This document shows positions 27,413 through 35,954 of a stretch of 64,000 nucleotides of DNA, piece by piece. A model generated the notes under the pieces. It made no database searches. It worked only from the letters and a program-made list of their open reading frames with translations, and was not told the DNA's origin. The translations under genes were made by a program, and so were the position numbers. Numbering within the stretch: position 1 is the stretch's first letter; each line of letters starts with the position of its first letter. Origin of the DNA: Lysinibacillus sp. BPa_S21 (GTDB lineage: Bacteria > Bacillota > Bacilli > Bacillales_A > Planococcaceae); contig NZ_JALIRS010000002.1 of assembly GCF_023337795.1 (NCBI RefSeq), positions 124,001 to 188,000 on the forward strand, written 5' to 3'.

Positions 27413-28384
27413 TTACTGTTCATAATTTTGGGAGAAGGATTCCGCAAAATCTGAGCCAAGCTGGACGTTTACTTGCTTCAAAGCCGCAATGACTGCCCCA
27501 CCGATCGGTTTTAAGACCGGTGCCATAAATTGCAATGGAATCTCATCAGCTTGTACGTATTGCTGTAATTTCGGTAAAAAATATGCTTCCCTATTAAATA
27601 CGCCGCCCATTAATACAACAGGTACGTCTCCTTCCTCCCAAGTCATATTCAAATAGCATGCTTTAATCGCTGCATAATATTTCTTACATGCATTTTCAAT
27701 GATCTGGAGAGCAATCCGATCACCTTCTGCTGCCACGTCAAAAACAAATTTACTTAACGGAGCAATCACTGTCCGAGGATGCTCCTCTCCATATATACAC
27801 GCTATTAATTGTGGTACATTTTCCACAGAGAAATAACGTAGTACAACATCTGACAAAGCTGTTGGGTCTCCTCGTCCATCATAGCTTTGAAAAATAGCCC
27901 TTAACACTTGAACACCTAAATCATAGCCACTGCCCTCATCATCGAAAAGATAGCCCCAGCCCCCTACTCTATGAAAATGTTGCTCACGATCGTAGCCCAT
28001 TGTGATAGCGCCTGTCCCTGCGATTTGCACAATACCCGCCTGCCCAAGTGTGCCTGCATACAGTGCTATTAAAGCATCATTATCAACATAAATTTTGGCT
28101 GTTTTAGGGACGTATTGACGTACGATTGTTTCTACAACTTCTTCCGCCTGTAGCTCCTTAACCCCAGCCATGCCAGCAAAACAACTATCTATTGCTGCAA
28201 ATACTTGGGGATTTTGTTGATGCAAATTTTGTAGTATATCATGAATCGTTGACTTAAAATATTGAACATCCATTGCTGTTGGGTTGCTCCGAGTCGTTAC
28301 TACTTTGGCATAAACATTGCCCAGCTCATCACAAATCACTGCTGACGTTTTCGTTCAACCACCGTCAATCGCTAATACATACAT
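27413..28384 (-). pseudogene. nagK: N-acetylglucosamine kinase-like gene (BadF/BadG ATPase family) with in-frame TGA
   Basis: The full reading frame starts at ATG 28384 after GGAAAGGAGCAAAGAT and reads MYVLAIDGG-stop-TKTSAVICDE. The stop is TGA at 28355-28357, replacing the third Gly of the phosphate-1 motif DGGGTKT; all else remains open to 27413 (323 codons). Later motifs are intact: FAGMAGV, VDNDALIALYAG, QIAGTGAITMGYDREQHFHR, GWGYLFDDEGSGYDLG and VVLMGGVFN. The family phosphorylates GlcNAc or related sugars. It follows mupG in the same operon, where a kinase for released GlcNAc is expected. It could be a fresh nonsense mutation, readthrough, reinitiation at GTG 28339 (which loses the P-loop), or a sequencing error. 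Confidence 0.85.
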
Positions 28385-28474
28385 ATCTTTGCTCCTTTCC
28401 TCTCAGTCAATTTCGCCCTGGCTTAGAAAACATGGCAAAACCAAAATAAAAAAGGATCACTACCAAAACGTGTG

Positions 28475-28525
28475 GTTGATTTCCGTTCCAACTGGGCGCT
28501 TTTTCACTGTCGCTTCTCATCCACA
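28475..28525. repeat. Left half of the Bacillaceae palindrome-ended repeat
   Basis: GTTGATTTCCGTTCCAACTG followed by GGCGCTTTTTCACTGTCGCT, truncated before the usual right half. It lies between mupG and the nagK-like gene. Confidence 0.7.
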
Positions 28526-28544
28526 GCTTTTGGTGATGAACCAT

Positions 28545-28584
28545 AAAAAAGGGATTAAGCACTTTCAACTAATGGCTTAACCCC
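28545..28584 (-). terminator. Terminator after mupG
   Basis: Stem GGGGTTAAGC/GCTTAATCCC (one G-T pair) with six T on the minus strand, 12 bases after the mupG stop. It should reduce transcription into the nagK-like gene. Confidence 0.75.
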
Positions 28585-28595
28585 TTCTTTTGTCA

Positions 28596-29678
28596 TCATT
28601 TTGTGAAGCCAAATGATGCCCAAGGCTGAATATGTGCTAATAAAAATTGCTCTTCTTTTACAACTCTTGCAATAACATTTGTGGATCCGGCATTCGGCAT
28701 TTCCTTTAAAACTATTTGGAGCTCACCCTTATAACGTACATCTAAATTATTATCGATTGTCACATCCCCCAATTGTAATGGGTGGCTATCGTGTACAGGG
28801 AAGTCGCCATTTTTATATTTAACACGCGATTGCGTACTACGGATTACATAATCCGAAACATCGCCACGATTAAAATGCGGCTCCTTAAAAAGAATAGTTT
28901 CTTCCAAAATAGACGTTTCATCAGACTGCTCAACCTTCAGCTCTAGCTTATGGCGATTTAATTGGCCTAATGCACGTATTTCTTCCTCTGAAGCATACAT
29001 ATTGCCGATAATACAATCATCTATTAAACCAGTGTGCCATAAATCCTTCGCTTGCACAGTAATTGGCAGATGACGATGCTCTTCTAATGTAGGCAATCCA
29101 TGCTCGGTTTCTTCCCAGGGCCCGAACAAAGCATGCTGTGATGAAATCATGGCTGCTGTTCGAATATGGTTAGCTTTAAATTGTTGAGATGTTTGTAAAA
29201 AATGTTGACGTGATAGACCCGTGAAACGTCTCGGATAAAAATTATGACAGCCAACAATATTATCTTTATTCGCTTGATAGGATAATATATTTTCTACATA
29301 TTTAGTACCGTTACTAATATTTAATTCTATTTTTAAATTGCTTGCATCAAGAGACATAAACGCTTCTTCCTGGCCAGAAAAACCCATATCTAAGCGCAAG
29401 GCTGCTAAATGATAATGCTCCTTAAAATAAATAATATCTTTATACGTTAAATCTAAATCCTCAAAAACAGCCGGTGCAATATCAGCTGAAATTTCAAAGC
29501 CAAGCTGCTGCGCAAATTTATTAATTTGCTGTAATTTTTGTCGTTCCTGATCATTATTTAACGACATAAGACATGTAAATATTCGATCAAAACCATTGTC
29601 ATGAGCGAGCTGAACATATCGCTTCATATCTTCTAGTGTACTATGCTGAGGATATAGTGAAATCCCTAATCTTCTCAA
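28596..29678 (-). CDS. mupG: MupG-family TIM-barrel protein (DUF871), probable 6-phospho-N-acetylmuramidase
   Basis: A 360-residue protein of the DUF871/MupG family. The N-terminal TIM barrel (MRRLGISLYPQHSTLEDMKR; FDRIFTCLMSL; LRLDMGFSG; GCHNFYPRRFTGLSRQHF) is followed by a C-terminal beta domain (from about residue 240) typical of the family. In Staphylococcus aureus MupG cleaves MurNAc-6P-GlcNAc, imported by a PTS, into MurNAc-6P and GlcNAc. Here it follows a Lac-family PTS and precedes a GlcNAc-kinase-like gene, which fits release of free GlcNAc. The substrate is inferred from family and context. Start is TTG after GGAGGTATTTGAA. Confidence 0.85.
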   Translation of the reverse strand: MRRLGISLYPQHSTLEDMKRYVQLAHDNGFDRIFTCLMSLNNDQERQKLQQINKFAQQLGFEISADIAPAVFEDLDLTYKDIIYFKEHYHLAALRLDMGFSGQEEAFMSLDASNLKIELNISNGTKYVENILSYQANKDNIVGCHNFYPRRFTGLSRQHFLQTSQQFKANHIRTAAMISSQHALFGPWEETEHGLPTLEEHRHLPITVQAKDLWHTGLIDDCIIGNMYASEEEIRALGQLNRHKLELKVEQSDETSILEETILFKEPHFNRGDVSDYVIRSTQSRVKYKNGDFPVHDSHPLQLGDVTIDNNLDVRYKGELQIVLKEMPNAGSTNVIARVVKEEQFLLAHIQPWASFGFTK

Positions 29679-29703
29679 TTCAAATACCTCCGTTAGCTCA
29701 CAA

Positions 29704-31032
29704 TTACACTTCTACTTTTTGATTTTCTAATTTTGTAACGTTCTGTTCGTTTTGAGCCTCTGATTCAGCTGCTCGCTGTTCATTCTGTTTTGCAATACGA
29801 TTTGCCATCGAAATAAACGGTAAATAAATACACACTGCGACGATCAATAAAACAAGACTTAGTACAGCGCCTTGCCAAGATTGGGTCGCTAAAAATCCAT
29901 TAATAATCGGTGGCGTTGTCCATGGTGGTGAAACGGTAGCTGCTGGCACAAAGCCCCACTTTGTTGCAAAGAAAGCAATTGTTACGTTAATCATTGGTGT
30001 CAAAATAAACGGTACAAATAACACTGGGTTTAACACAATTGGAAGACCGAAAAGTAATGGTTCATTAATATTGAAAAGACCTGGTGCAGCCGACAGTTTT
30101 CCAACGGTATTATATTGTTTATTTTTTCTAGCGATAATGAAAATAGCTATAATAAGTGCTATTGTCGTACCAGAGCCACCCATATTGATGAAGGCATCAA
30201 AGAATGGCTTATTGACGATGTATGGCGCTACTCCCCCAGATGAAATTGCCTCTACATTCTTTTCTATAGCTGGTAAATTTATCGTTTGCATAAATGGTTC
30301 GATTATATTAGCACCGTGAACACCCAATGTCCATAAAAACGTAGGAATGAATGCTAAAATTAAAGCCGCAACCCATGTATTCGTTAAGCCCATAAACGGC
30401 TCTTGAATCGCTGAGTAGAATGAACCGACAATATCAGGAATATCAAAGCCTGCCGAAATAATCGTACGAACTAGAGCGAATAAACCAATTGTAATAATAG
30501 CAGGTAATAATGCAGCGAATGATTTTGAAACAGCTGGCGGTACACCATTCGGCATTTTTATGAGTAGCTTAGGATTGCCAGACAATCTACAAAATACTTC
30601 AGTTGACAGCAATGCAACAATAATGGCTATAAACAAACCACCTGTACCGGTTGTTAAGCCTGATAATCCACCTTCACCAAGGGTACCAAATGTCATATAA
30701 CTGGAAAGGCTGATGACACCGGCTGAAAGTCCATCCTTTTCATAGCTTTTTGCAAGATTATAAGCAATTGTAAAAGCAAGTAATAGCGAGAGAATTCCAA
30801 ATGTCGAGTTCCAAATATTCCCGCCCCACTGTGTCCAAGTTTCATGCTTCCAGATAGAATCAAGTGCATTTTGATAAAATTTGATAGGCAAATTATTAAC
30901 AAGCACTGCAAGTGATCCAACAATTGTCAATGGCATGATCGTAATAAAGCCATCGCGAATGGCAACTAAATGACGCTGATTCCCTACTCTAGCTGCAACC
31001 GGCACAAATTTTTCTTCTAAAAAACGGAACAT
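29704..31032 (-). CDS. PTS lactose/cellobiose-family EIIC permease
   Basis: A 442-residue membrane permease of the Lac/Chb/Lic EIIC family. It has about ten membrane segments, an N terminus MFRFLEEKFVPVAARVGNQRHLVAIRDGF, LGVHGANIIEPFMQTINLPA in the substrate region, APGLFNINEPLLFGLPIVLN (the family NEP motif) and PPIINGFLATQSWQGAVLSL. It moves a beta-linked disaccharide across the membrane while EIIB phosphorylates it. Context (MupG, NagA) points to an amino-sugar disaccharide rather than cellobiose. ATG at 31032 follows AAAGGGAGTGTGTGAAA; the GTG two codons earlier is too close to the site. Confidence 0.92.
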   Translation of the reverse strand: MFRFLEEKFVPVAARVGNQRHLVAIRDGFITIMPLTIVGSLAVLVNNLPIKFYQNALDSIWKHETWTQWGGNIWNSTFGILSLLLAFTIAYNLAKSYEKDGLSAGVISLSSYMTFGTLGEGGLSGLTTGTGGLFIAIIVALLSTEVFCRLSGNPKLLIKMPNGVPPAVSKSFAALLPAIITIGLFALVRTIISAGFDIPDIVGSFYSAIQEPFMGLTNTWVAALILAFIPTFLWTLGVHGANIIEPFMQTINLPAIEKNVEAISSGGVAPYIVNKPFFDAFINMGGSGTTIALIIAIFIIARKNKQYNTVGKLSAAPGLFNINEPLLFGLPIVLNPVLFVPFILTPMINVTIAFFATKWGFVPAATVSPPWTTPPIINGFLATQSWQGAVLSLVLLIVAVCIYLPFISMANRIAKQNEQRAAESEAQNEQNVTKLENQKVEV

Positions 31033-31078
31033 TTTCACACACTCCCTTTGCTTTTTATTGTGACATCAAGACTTGATG

Positions 31079-31399
31079 CTACTCCCCTTTGATTCGTTCA
31101 TATAACTCAATCATTTCAGTTGCTAAATCACGAAACGTAATGGCATTCATTAAATGATCCTGTGCGTGAATTAATAGCATTGACACTTCTACTTTTTCTC
31201 CCCTTGCCTCTTGTGACAGTAGAGCCGTTTGAGAATGATGTGCTTCAATTAATGCATCATTGGCTAACTGTATTTTTTCCTTCGCCTCCTGAATCTGCCC
31301 TTTTTTGGCTAGCTGAATCGCCTCCATACACTCACTTTTCGTATTACCACTATGCACAATCAGTCCCATAATGGATTCCATTAAAACTGTTTCTTCCAT
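31079..31399 (-). CDS. PTS lactose/cellobiose-family EIIA
   Basis: A 106-residue trimeric all-helical EIIA. It shows MGLIVHSGNTKSECMEAIQL, ANDALIEAHHSQTALLSQEA and the phosphorylated His in LLIHAQDHLMNAITFRDLA. It accepts phosphate from HPr and passes it to EIIB. It lies between EIIB and EIIC, as usual for chitobiose-type systems. Start after AAGGGGGAGAGACA. Length normal. Confidence 0.95.
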   Translation of the reverse strand: MEETVLMESIMGLIVHSGNTKSECMEAIQLAKKGQIQEAKEKIQLANDALIEAHHSQTALLSQEARGEKVEVSMLLIHAQDHLMNAITFRDLATEMIELYERIKGE

Positions 31400-31411
31400 T
31401 GTCTCTCCCCC

Positions 31412-31723
31412 TTAACCAATCAACGTTAACGCTTGCTTTAAAACATTTTCGCCATTCATCATGCCGTAATCCGCCATGTTAATGACATCAATCGGAAAAT
31501 TCATTGCCTTGTATTTTTTTTCAAAAGTTCCTTTTAAGTAACGGACTTGTGGACCGAGTAACAGCACATCCGCCTTTTTAGTGGCTAATACTTTGTCAAC
31601 CTCACCTTCAGCAATCGCATAAATATCTGCCTCAATGTTTTGTTCTTGTGCGGCTTTTTGCATCTTTGACACTAGTAAACTAGTACTCATTCCCGCTACA
31701 CACACTAGCATAATGTTTTTCAT
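31412..31723 (-). CDS. PTS lactose/cellobiose-family EIIB
   Basis: A 103-residue EIIB with the phosphocysteine at residue 8 (MKNIMLVCVAGMSTSLLVSK), AEGEVDKVLATKKADVLLLG, GPQVRYLK and the C-terminal MADYGMMNGENVLKQALTL. It is the first gene of the PTS-mupG transcript. It is preceded by AGAAGGAGTGTTTTT and by two GntR-type operators (31825-31836, 31930-31941). Confidence 0.95.
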   Translation of the reverse strand: MKNIMLVCVAGMSTSLLVSKMQKAAQEQNIEADIYAIAEGEVDKVLATKKADVLLLGPQVRYLKGTFEKKYKAMNFPIDVINMADYGMMNGENVLKQALTLIG

Positions 31724-31824
31724 AAAAACACTCCTTCTCTGATTATGTTCGTCTTTCTAACTAACTTTATTTTTATGATTTTTTAACTATGAAATCGCTT
31801 TCTTAACTTGAGAATAGCATCTAT

Positions 31825-31941
31825 TGGTATATACCACAATATACTTTTTTCACCATTTTATACCTTGTGAAATGACGTTGAAAATTGGGCTATATCTCTG
31901 TTGTAGGCTAGTGAATGGATTTGCCTAACTGGTATAGTCCA
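31825..31941. promoter_or_regulatory. Two GntR (NagR/YvoA-type) operators upstream of the PTS genes
   Basis: TGGTATATACCA at 31825-31836 is a perfect 12-bp palindrome, and TGGTATAGTCCA at 31930-31941 matches it with one broken pair. Both resemble GGTATAG...CTATACC upstream of nagA (37929-37946) and the known NagR/YvoA operator form TGGTNTANACCA. The rest of the 31724-32014 spacer is AT-rich with no gene. Confidence 0.75.
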
Positions 31942-32014
31942 GAAAAGTGTCCAAAAAAATTTTACTATTAAACTGACTACATTCCTATTCACTTTCCAAC
32001 AACGACATTGGTAC

Positions 32015-33190
32015 TTAAAAGTATTCATAGAATGCAGGTTTATTAGAGGGTAATGCTTGCTGCCAACGATGAATCATTTCTTCAGCCAATTGTTTATTTG
32101 CATACAAGACCGCGTCCTTCACAGAAAGATAGCCCACCATCATCGCTGAAAAAAGATTAATTGGTAATGTTAACATATGCATTTCTGGGATGGAATTTGT
32201 TTCAACTATCGAGACATCCCCATTTTTATTTATTTCATATGCGTGCTTATTCCAACTGCAAAACTCATCGTCAATTTGAATAAACAACGGCTCCTGAATA
32301 ACGCCCCACGGATAATGTTGCATAAACCTCAAAACGTCTACAATTCTTACCATCACATCCTGAACAACTTCCTTTTTAAACTGTGGTTCTTTAAAATAGA
32401 AGCCGAATGGATAGTCGTTAGAAGTAACGCCCTTAATGTTACTTACACTTGCCGCATGAGACGTAATAAAACGCCAAATTGCTTGTTCTGCTAGTAAATC
32501 CTCAGCTATAAAATCATGAATCTCAAAAGTACCATCCTGAATAATATAGCGAATATATGCTGCAATTTTATCGTCCTTAAAGTATGCCGCAAAATGGCTA
32601 TCGGGCATCCTTCTCTCTATTCTTCTCCACCAAGCATCGTTTCGTAGCATACTGCCATTACTGAAAAGCGCCTGTGCATTATGAAAATCCTTAATCGCCT
32701 GAAAAAGATCATGATCCGACCATTCAAAGCTCATACGTTTTACTACATCCAAATGCTTTCCAAAAGAAGGGAACATCCAGTGTGGGATGGTATAACAAAG
32801 CTTCTCAAAGAATAACTCCCAACCAAAGTAACGGTAAAAAGATACTGAAAATGGTGCTAACACAGAAATACTCTGCCCATTCTCTCGCATTTTCTTCAAC
32901 GCCTCTATCATTAGCTTTTTGATGATTCCCTGTTGCCGATATTCAGGATATGTTGCAACGAAACCAATTCCGCCCATCTTATAATTTGCACCATGAATTG
33001 TCATATTTAGTGGCAATATTAATAGCTGTCCTACTACTTTCTGTTCATCGTAAGCCCCCAATGTTGTGCTATGCTCCACCCAATAATGAAAATCATCTCT
33101 CCGCGCATCCGTATATTTATTAGGAAAACAATAATCTCTTAATTGATGTACCTGTAAATAATCTTTTTCTGGGACTATTTTTATTTCCAT
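32015..33190 (-). CDS. Eis-like GNAT acetyltransferase
   Basis: A 391-residue protein of the Eis/YqjY type: an N-terminal GNAT domain (MEIKIVPEKDYLQVHQLRDY; MGGIGFVATYPEYRQQGIIKKLM, the acetyl-CoA loop; FYRYFGWELFFEKLCYTIP), a second GNAT-like half (HDFIAEDLLAEQAIWRFI) and a C-terminal SCP2-like domain (FIQIDDEFCSWNKHAYEINKNG). Mycobacterial Eis acetylates aminoglycosides; most Bacillaceae members have unknown substrates. It lies 41 bases after ptsI, so it is probably co-transcribed with the amino-sugar genes. ATG 33190 follows AAGGGGTGATTTTGCAT; the GTG at 33202 lies inside that site. Confidence 0.85.
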   Translation of the reverse strand: MEIKIVPEKDYLQVHQLRDYCFPNKYTDARRDDFHYWVEHSTTLGAYDEQKVVGQLLILPLNMTIHGANYKMGGIGFVATYPEYRQQGIIKKLMIEALKKMRENGQSISVLAPFSVSFYRYFGWELFFEKLCYTIPHWMFPSFGKHLDVVKRMSFEWSDHDLFQAIKDFHNAQALFSNGSMLRNDAWWRRIERRMPDSHFAAYFKDDKIAAYIRYIIQDGTFEIHDFIAEDLLAEQAIWRFITSHAASVSNIKGVTSNDYPFGFYFKEPQFKKEVVQDVMVRIVDVLRFMQHYPWGVIQEPLFIQIDDEFCSWNKHAYEINKNGDVSIVETNSIPEMHMLTLPINLFSAMMVGYLSVKDAVLYANKQLAEEMIHRWQQALPSNKPAFYEYF

Positions 33191-33231
33191 ATGCAAAATC
33201 ACCCCTTTGCAGTACTGAATATTCTTGCAAT

Positions 33232-34950
33232 TTATGATAAACTTAATAAATTACTTTTGACATATTCCTCAACCTCTAATGCCGTGGATAGCAGTAAAAT
33301 ACGTTCATTATGTAGCATTAACTGCTGTTTAGAGAGCTTAGTGATATGTGCACGAGTCTTTAAAATAGAGGAAGCACTCATCGAAAACTCGTTTAATCCA
33401 AACCCTAGTAAAATCGGTATTGCTATTTCATCCGCTGCCATTTCACCACACATACCTACCCATTTTCCATGATGTCGTGCTGCATCAATGACATTTTTTA
33501 TAAGTCTTAATACAGCAGGATGGTACGGTTGATATAAATAAGATACATTTTCGTTCATGCGATCTGCTGCTAACGTGTATTGGATTAAATCATTTGTACC
33601 AATTGAGAAAAAGTCCACTTCCTTTGCAAGGATATCTGCCATGATGGCTGCTGATGGAATTTCAATCATCACCCCTACTTCTAGCGTTTCAGATACAGAA
33701 TACCCATCGCTTTTCAAACTTTGTTTTTCTTCAAGCAAAATGGACTTTGCCATTTTAAATTCGTCCAATGTAGCAATCATCGGAAACATAATCTTTAAAT
33801 TGCCGTATGCGCTTGCTTTTAGTAATGCACGAATCTGTACACGAAACATTTCTTGCTGCGTTAAACTTATTCGAATGGCACGATAGCCAAGAAAAGGGTT
33901 CATCTCAGCTGGAAGTTTTAAATATGGCAGATTTTTATCGCCGCCAATATCTAATGTTCGAACAATCGTTGGCTTCCCTTGCATTTTCTCAAGTACGCTT
34001 TTATATGCTTGAAACTGTTCCTCCTCAGTAGGTAGCTCCTGCCGTTCCATATATAAAAACTCCGTCCGAAACAAGCCGATGCCATCCCCTCCAGCATTAA
34101 TGACCATATCAGCATCGTCGGGATTCCCTATATTTCCTGCAATTTCTACAAAAATTCCATCTGCAGTCACACTTGGTAACGAACGATACTGAAGAAGTTC
34201 TTCGTACTCCACATTGTGTAAACGTTGCTGCTGCCTATAGAAGCTAGATAATTCTGATGTAGCGTTGACAATAATCTTGCCATTTGTCCCATCTAAAATA
34301 ATTGGTGTTCCATGCTGAATAACCTCCGTGGCGCTTTTCGTCCCAACCACTGCTGGAATCTCTAACGTCCTTGCGAGAATAGCAGAATGAGAAGTTTTGC
34401 CACCAATATCCGTTACAAACCCCTTTACATACTTTGTATCTAGCATAGCGGTCATAGACGGTGTTAAATCTTTCGCAACGATAATAACATCAGAATTTAA
34501 ACGATTCATATCCACCAGTTCAACACCTAATAAATGGGCTAATACTCGTTTAGATACATCTTGAATATCTGCAACTCGCTCCTGCATATAGACATTGTCT
34601 AGCCCTTCAAACATGGCAACGAACATATTCGATACTTCTTCTAATGCAAATTCAGCATTCACCCCAGATTGAATCTTCGCTTCAATAGACGAAAGCATTT
34701 CAGGATCCTCTAGTACTAATAAATGTGCCGCAAAAATAGCCGCTTTTTCAGCACCAAATTTCTCCTGAGCTAATCCATGAATTTCGTGAAGTTCCGCTTT
34801 CGTTTTTACAATGGCCTCCTTAAATCTATCTAGTTCAGCATGTACATCCGTAATCTTACGTTCTTCAAAAGTTAGATCTGGTTCCGTTAAACAATATGCA
34901 TTTGCAAAAGCAATTCCCTGAGAAACAGCAATTCCCTGTATTTCTAGCAT
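33232..34950 (-). CDS. ptsI: PTS enzyme I
   Basis: A 572-residue phosphoenolpyruvate-protein phosphotransferase. It has the phospho-His motif FVTDIGGKTSHSAILARTLEIPAV, the PEP-binding DGIGLFRTEFLYM and VRTLDIGGDKNLPYL, and the C-terminal FFSIGTNDLIQYTLAADR and GMCGEMAAD (active Cys). It uses PEP to phosphorylate HPr. ptsH overlaps its start by a few bases. Its placement among nagA, gntR and an SIS protein is unusual, since ptsHI is normally separate or beside ptsG, and implies GntR control of the general PTS proteins. Confidence 0.97.
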   Translation of the reverse strand: MLEIQGIAVSQGIAFANAYCLTEPDLTFEERKITDVHAELDRFKEAIVKTKAELHEIHGLAQEKFGAEKAAIFAAHLLVLEDPEMLSSIEAKIQSGVNAEFALEEVSNMFVAMFEGLDNVYMQERVADIQDVSKRVLAHLLGVELVDMNRLNSDVIIVAKDLTPSMTAMLDTKYVKGFVTDIGGKTSHSAILARTLEIPAVVGTKSATEVIQHGTPIILDGTNGKIIVNATSELSSFYRQQQRLHNVEYEELLQYRSLPSVTADGIFVEIAGNIGNPDDADMVINAGGDGIGLFRTEFLYMERQELPTEEEQFQAYKSVLEKMQGKPTIVRTLDIGGDKNLPYLKLPAEMNPFLGYRAIRISLTQQEMFRVQIRALLKASAYGNLKIMFPMIATLDEFKMAKSILLEEKQSLKSDGYSVSETLEVGVMIEIPSAAIMADILAKEVDFFSIGTNDLIQYTLAADRMNENVSYLYQPYHPAVLRLIKNVIDAARHHGKWVGMCGEMAADEIAIPILLGFGLNEFSMSASSILKTRAHITKLSKQQLMLHNERILLLSTALEVEEYVKSNLLSLS

Positions 34951-35213
34951 TCTTCACCAATTCCTTTAGAAACCATTACTTCTGTTATTGCTTGAAAAAG
35001 TTTCTCGGCATCAGATCCCTCTGCTGATATTTCTACAATGCTTCCCGATGCAATTCCTTGTGCCATAACGCCCATAATTGATTTTAAATTGACTGATTTC
35101 TCTTTATACGTTAACTGCACGTCACAGTCAAATGGTGTTACAGCGGTTACTAGTAACGCTGCAGGTCTAGCATGTAGTCCCTCTGGCGATGTAATTTTAA
35201 ACATTTTCTTCAT
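34944..35213 (-). CDS. ptsH: PTS phosphocarrier HPr
   Basis: An 89-residue HPr. His14 in PEGLHARPAALLV accepts phosphate from EI; Ser45 in VNLKSIMGVMAQGI is the HPrK target that links to CcpA control. ATG 35213 follows CGGAGGGATATCG; the longer frame to 35234 is not needed. It overlaps the start of ptsI, typical of tight coupling. Another HPr elsewhere in the genome cannot be judged from this window. Confidence 0.96.
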   Translation of the reverse strand: MKKMFKITSPEGLHARPAALLVTAVTPFDCDVQLTYKEKSVNLKSIMGVMAQGIASGSIVEISAEGSDAEKLFQAITEVMVSKGIGEEC

Positions 35214-35230
35214 CGATATCCCTCCGCATG

Positions 35231-35950
35231 TCATTTAAAGTTAATACGATGTTGATAATTGGCAATCATAGCCTCATTATGAGACAAATCCGAATCAACA
35301 TTATTACTTTTAAAAACCGGTAATATTTCATTAGATATAGCCATATTCTCAATAATCTCACTAAATAATGCATTTAAAATAAAGGAACCAATAACTGTAG
35401 AGGATGGTGCATACTGGATTTCATTGTGATGCAGCAAACCATCTCCTATCGGTATATGTGTATCGATAGCTAGCTCTACTACATCCTCTAAGCGCTGTCC
35501 ACTTTGATGGCGGGTCGGCTGTTCGCCATACGCAAGAGATTGTAAAGACATAACAAGCACGCCTGCCTTTTTCGCTAAAAATGCTACATCTATAGGTGCT
35601 TGATTTCTCCCAGATGTCGATATAACTATGCAAACATCATTTTCATGAAAATCAAAATGATCTTTATACTGTTCAATGATCGTTGGGTCTTTCTCGTTTT
35701 TAGATGATGCCATTGCTCCCGCATGTAATGTTAAAGGCTCAATAATTATCGGACGTACAGGTACAAGCCCTCCCGCACGATAAAATGCATCCTGTGCTAA
35801 AAGTTGCGAATGGCCACAACCAAATAATTGGACAATCCCTCCGCGTTGAAGCCTTTGGACAATTAACCGTGCAGCTTCTTTTATTTGAGCATATTCTTGC
35901 TCCTTCACGATCTGCATTAGCTTTTGTATTTCTAGAAAATATGCATCCAT
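35231..35950 (-). CDS. SIS-domain sugar isomerase-like protein (UPF0309 type)
   Basis: A 239-residue protein starting MDAYFLEIQKLMQIVKEQEY, with one SIS domain: GGIVQLFGCGHSQLLAQDAF (phosphosugar loop), YRAGGLVPVRPIIIEPLTLH, CIVISTSGRNQAPIDVAFLA (second loop), and an unusual IGDGLLHHNEIQYAPSSTVI. This matches the UPF0309/COG4821 group, not MurQ or NagB. It sits where nagB normally lies in nagA-nagB-gntR clusters, so it may act on GlcN-6P, MurNAc-6P or a related phosphosugar; this is inference. ATG 35950 follows AAAAGGTGATCCA, five bases after the gntR stop. Confidence 0.8.
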   Translation of the reverse strand: MDAYFLEIQKLMQIVKEQEYAQIKEAARLIVQRLQRGGIVQLFGCGHSQLLAQDAFYRAGGLVPVRPIIIEPLTLHAGAMASSKNEKDPTIIEQYKDHFDFHENDVCIVISTSGRNQAPIDVAFLAKKAGVLVMSLQSLAYGEQPTRHQSGQRLEDVVELAIDTHIPIGDGLLHHNEIQYAPSSTVIGSFILNALFSEIIENMAISNEILPVFKSNNVDSDLSHNEAMIANYQHRINFK

Positions 35951-35954
35951 TGGA

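Noticed and set aside
35231..35950. Annotation as MurQ (MurNAc-6P etherase)
   Set aside because: Tempting from the context, but the sequence matches the UPF0309 SIS type and lacks the MurQ pattern.
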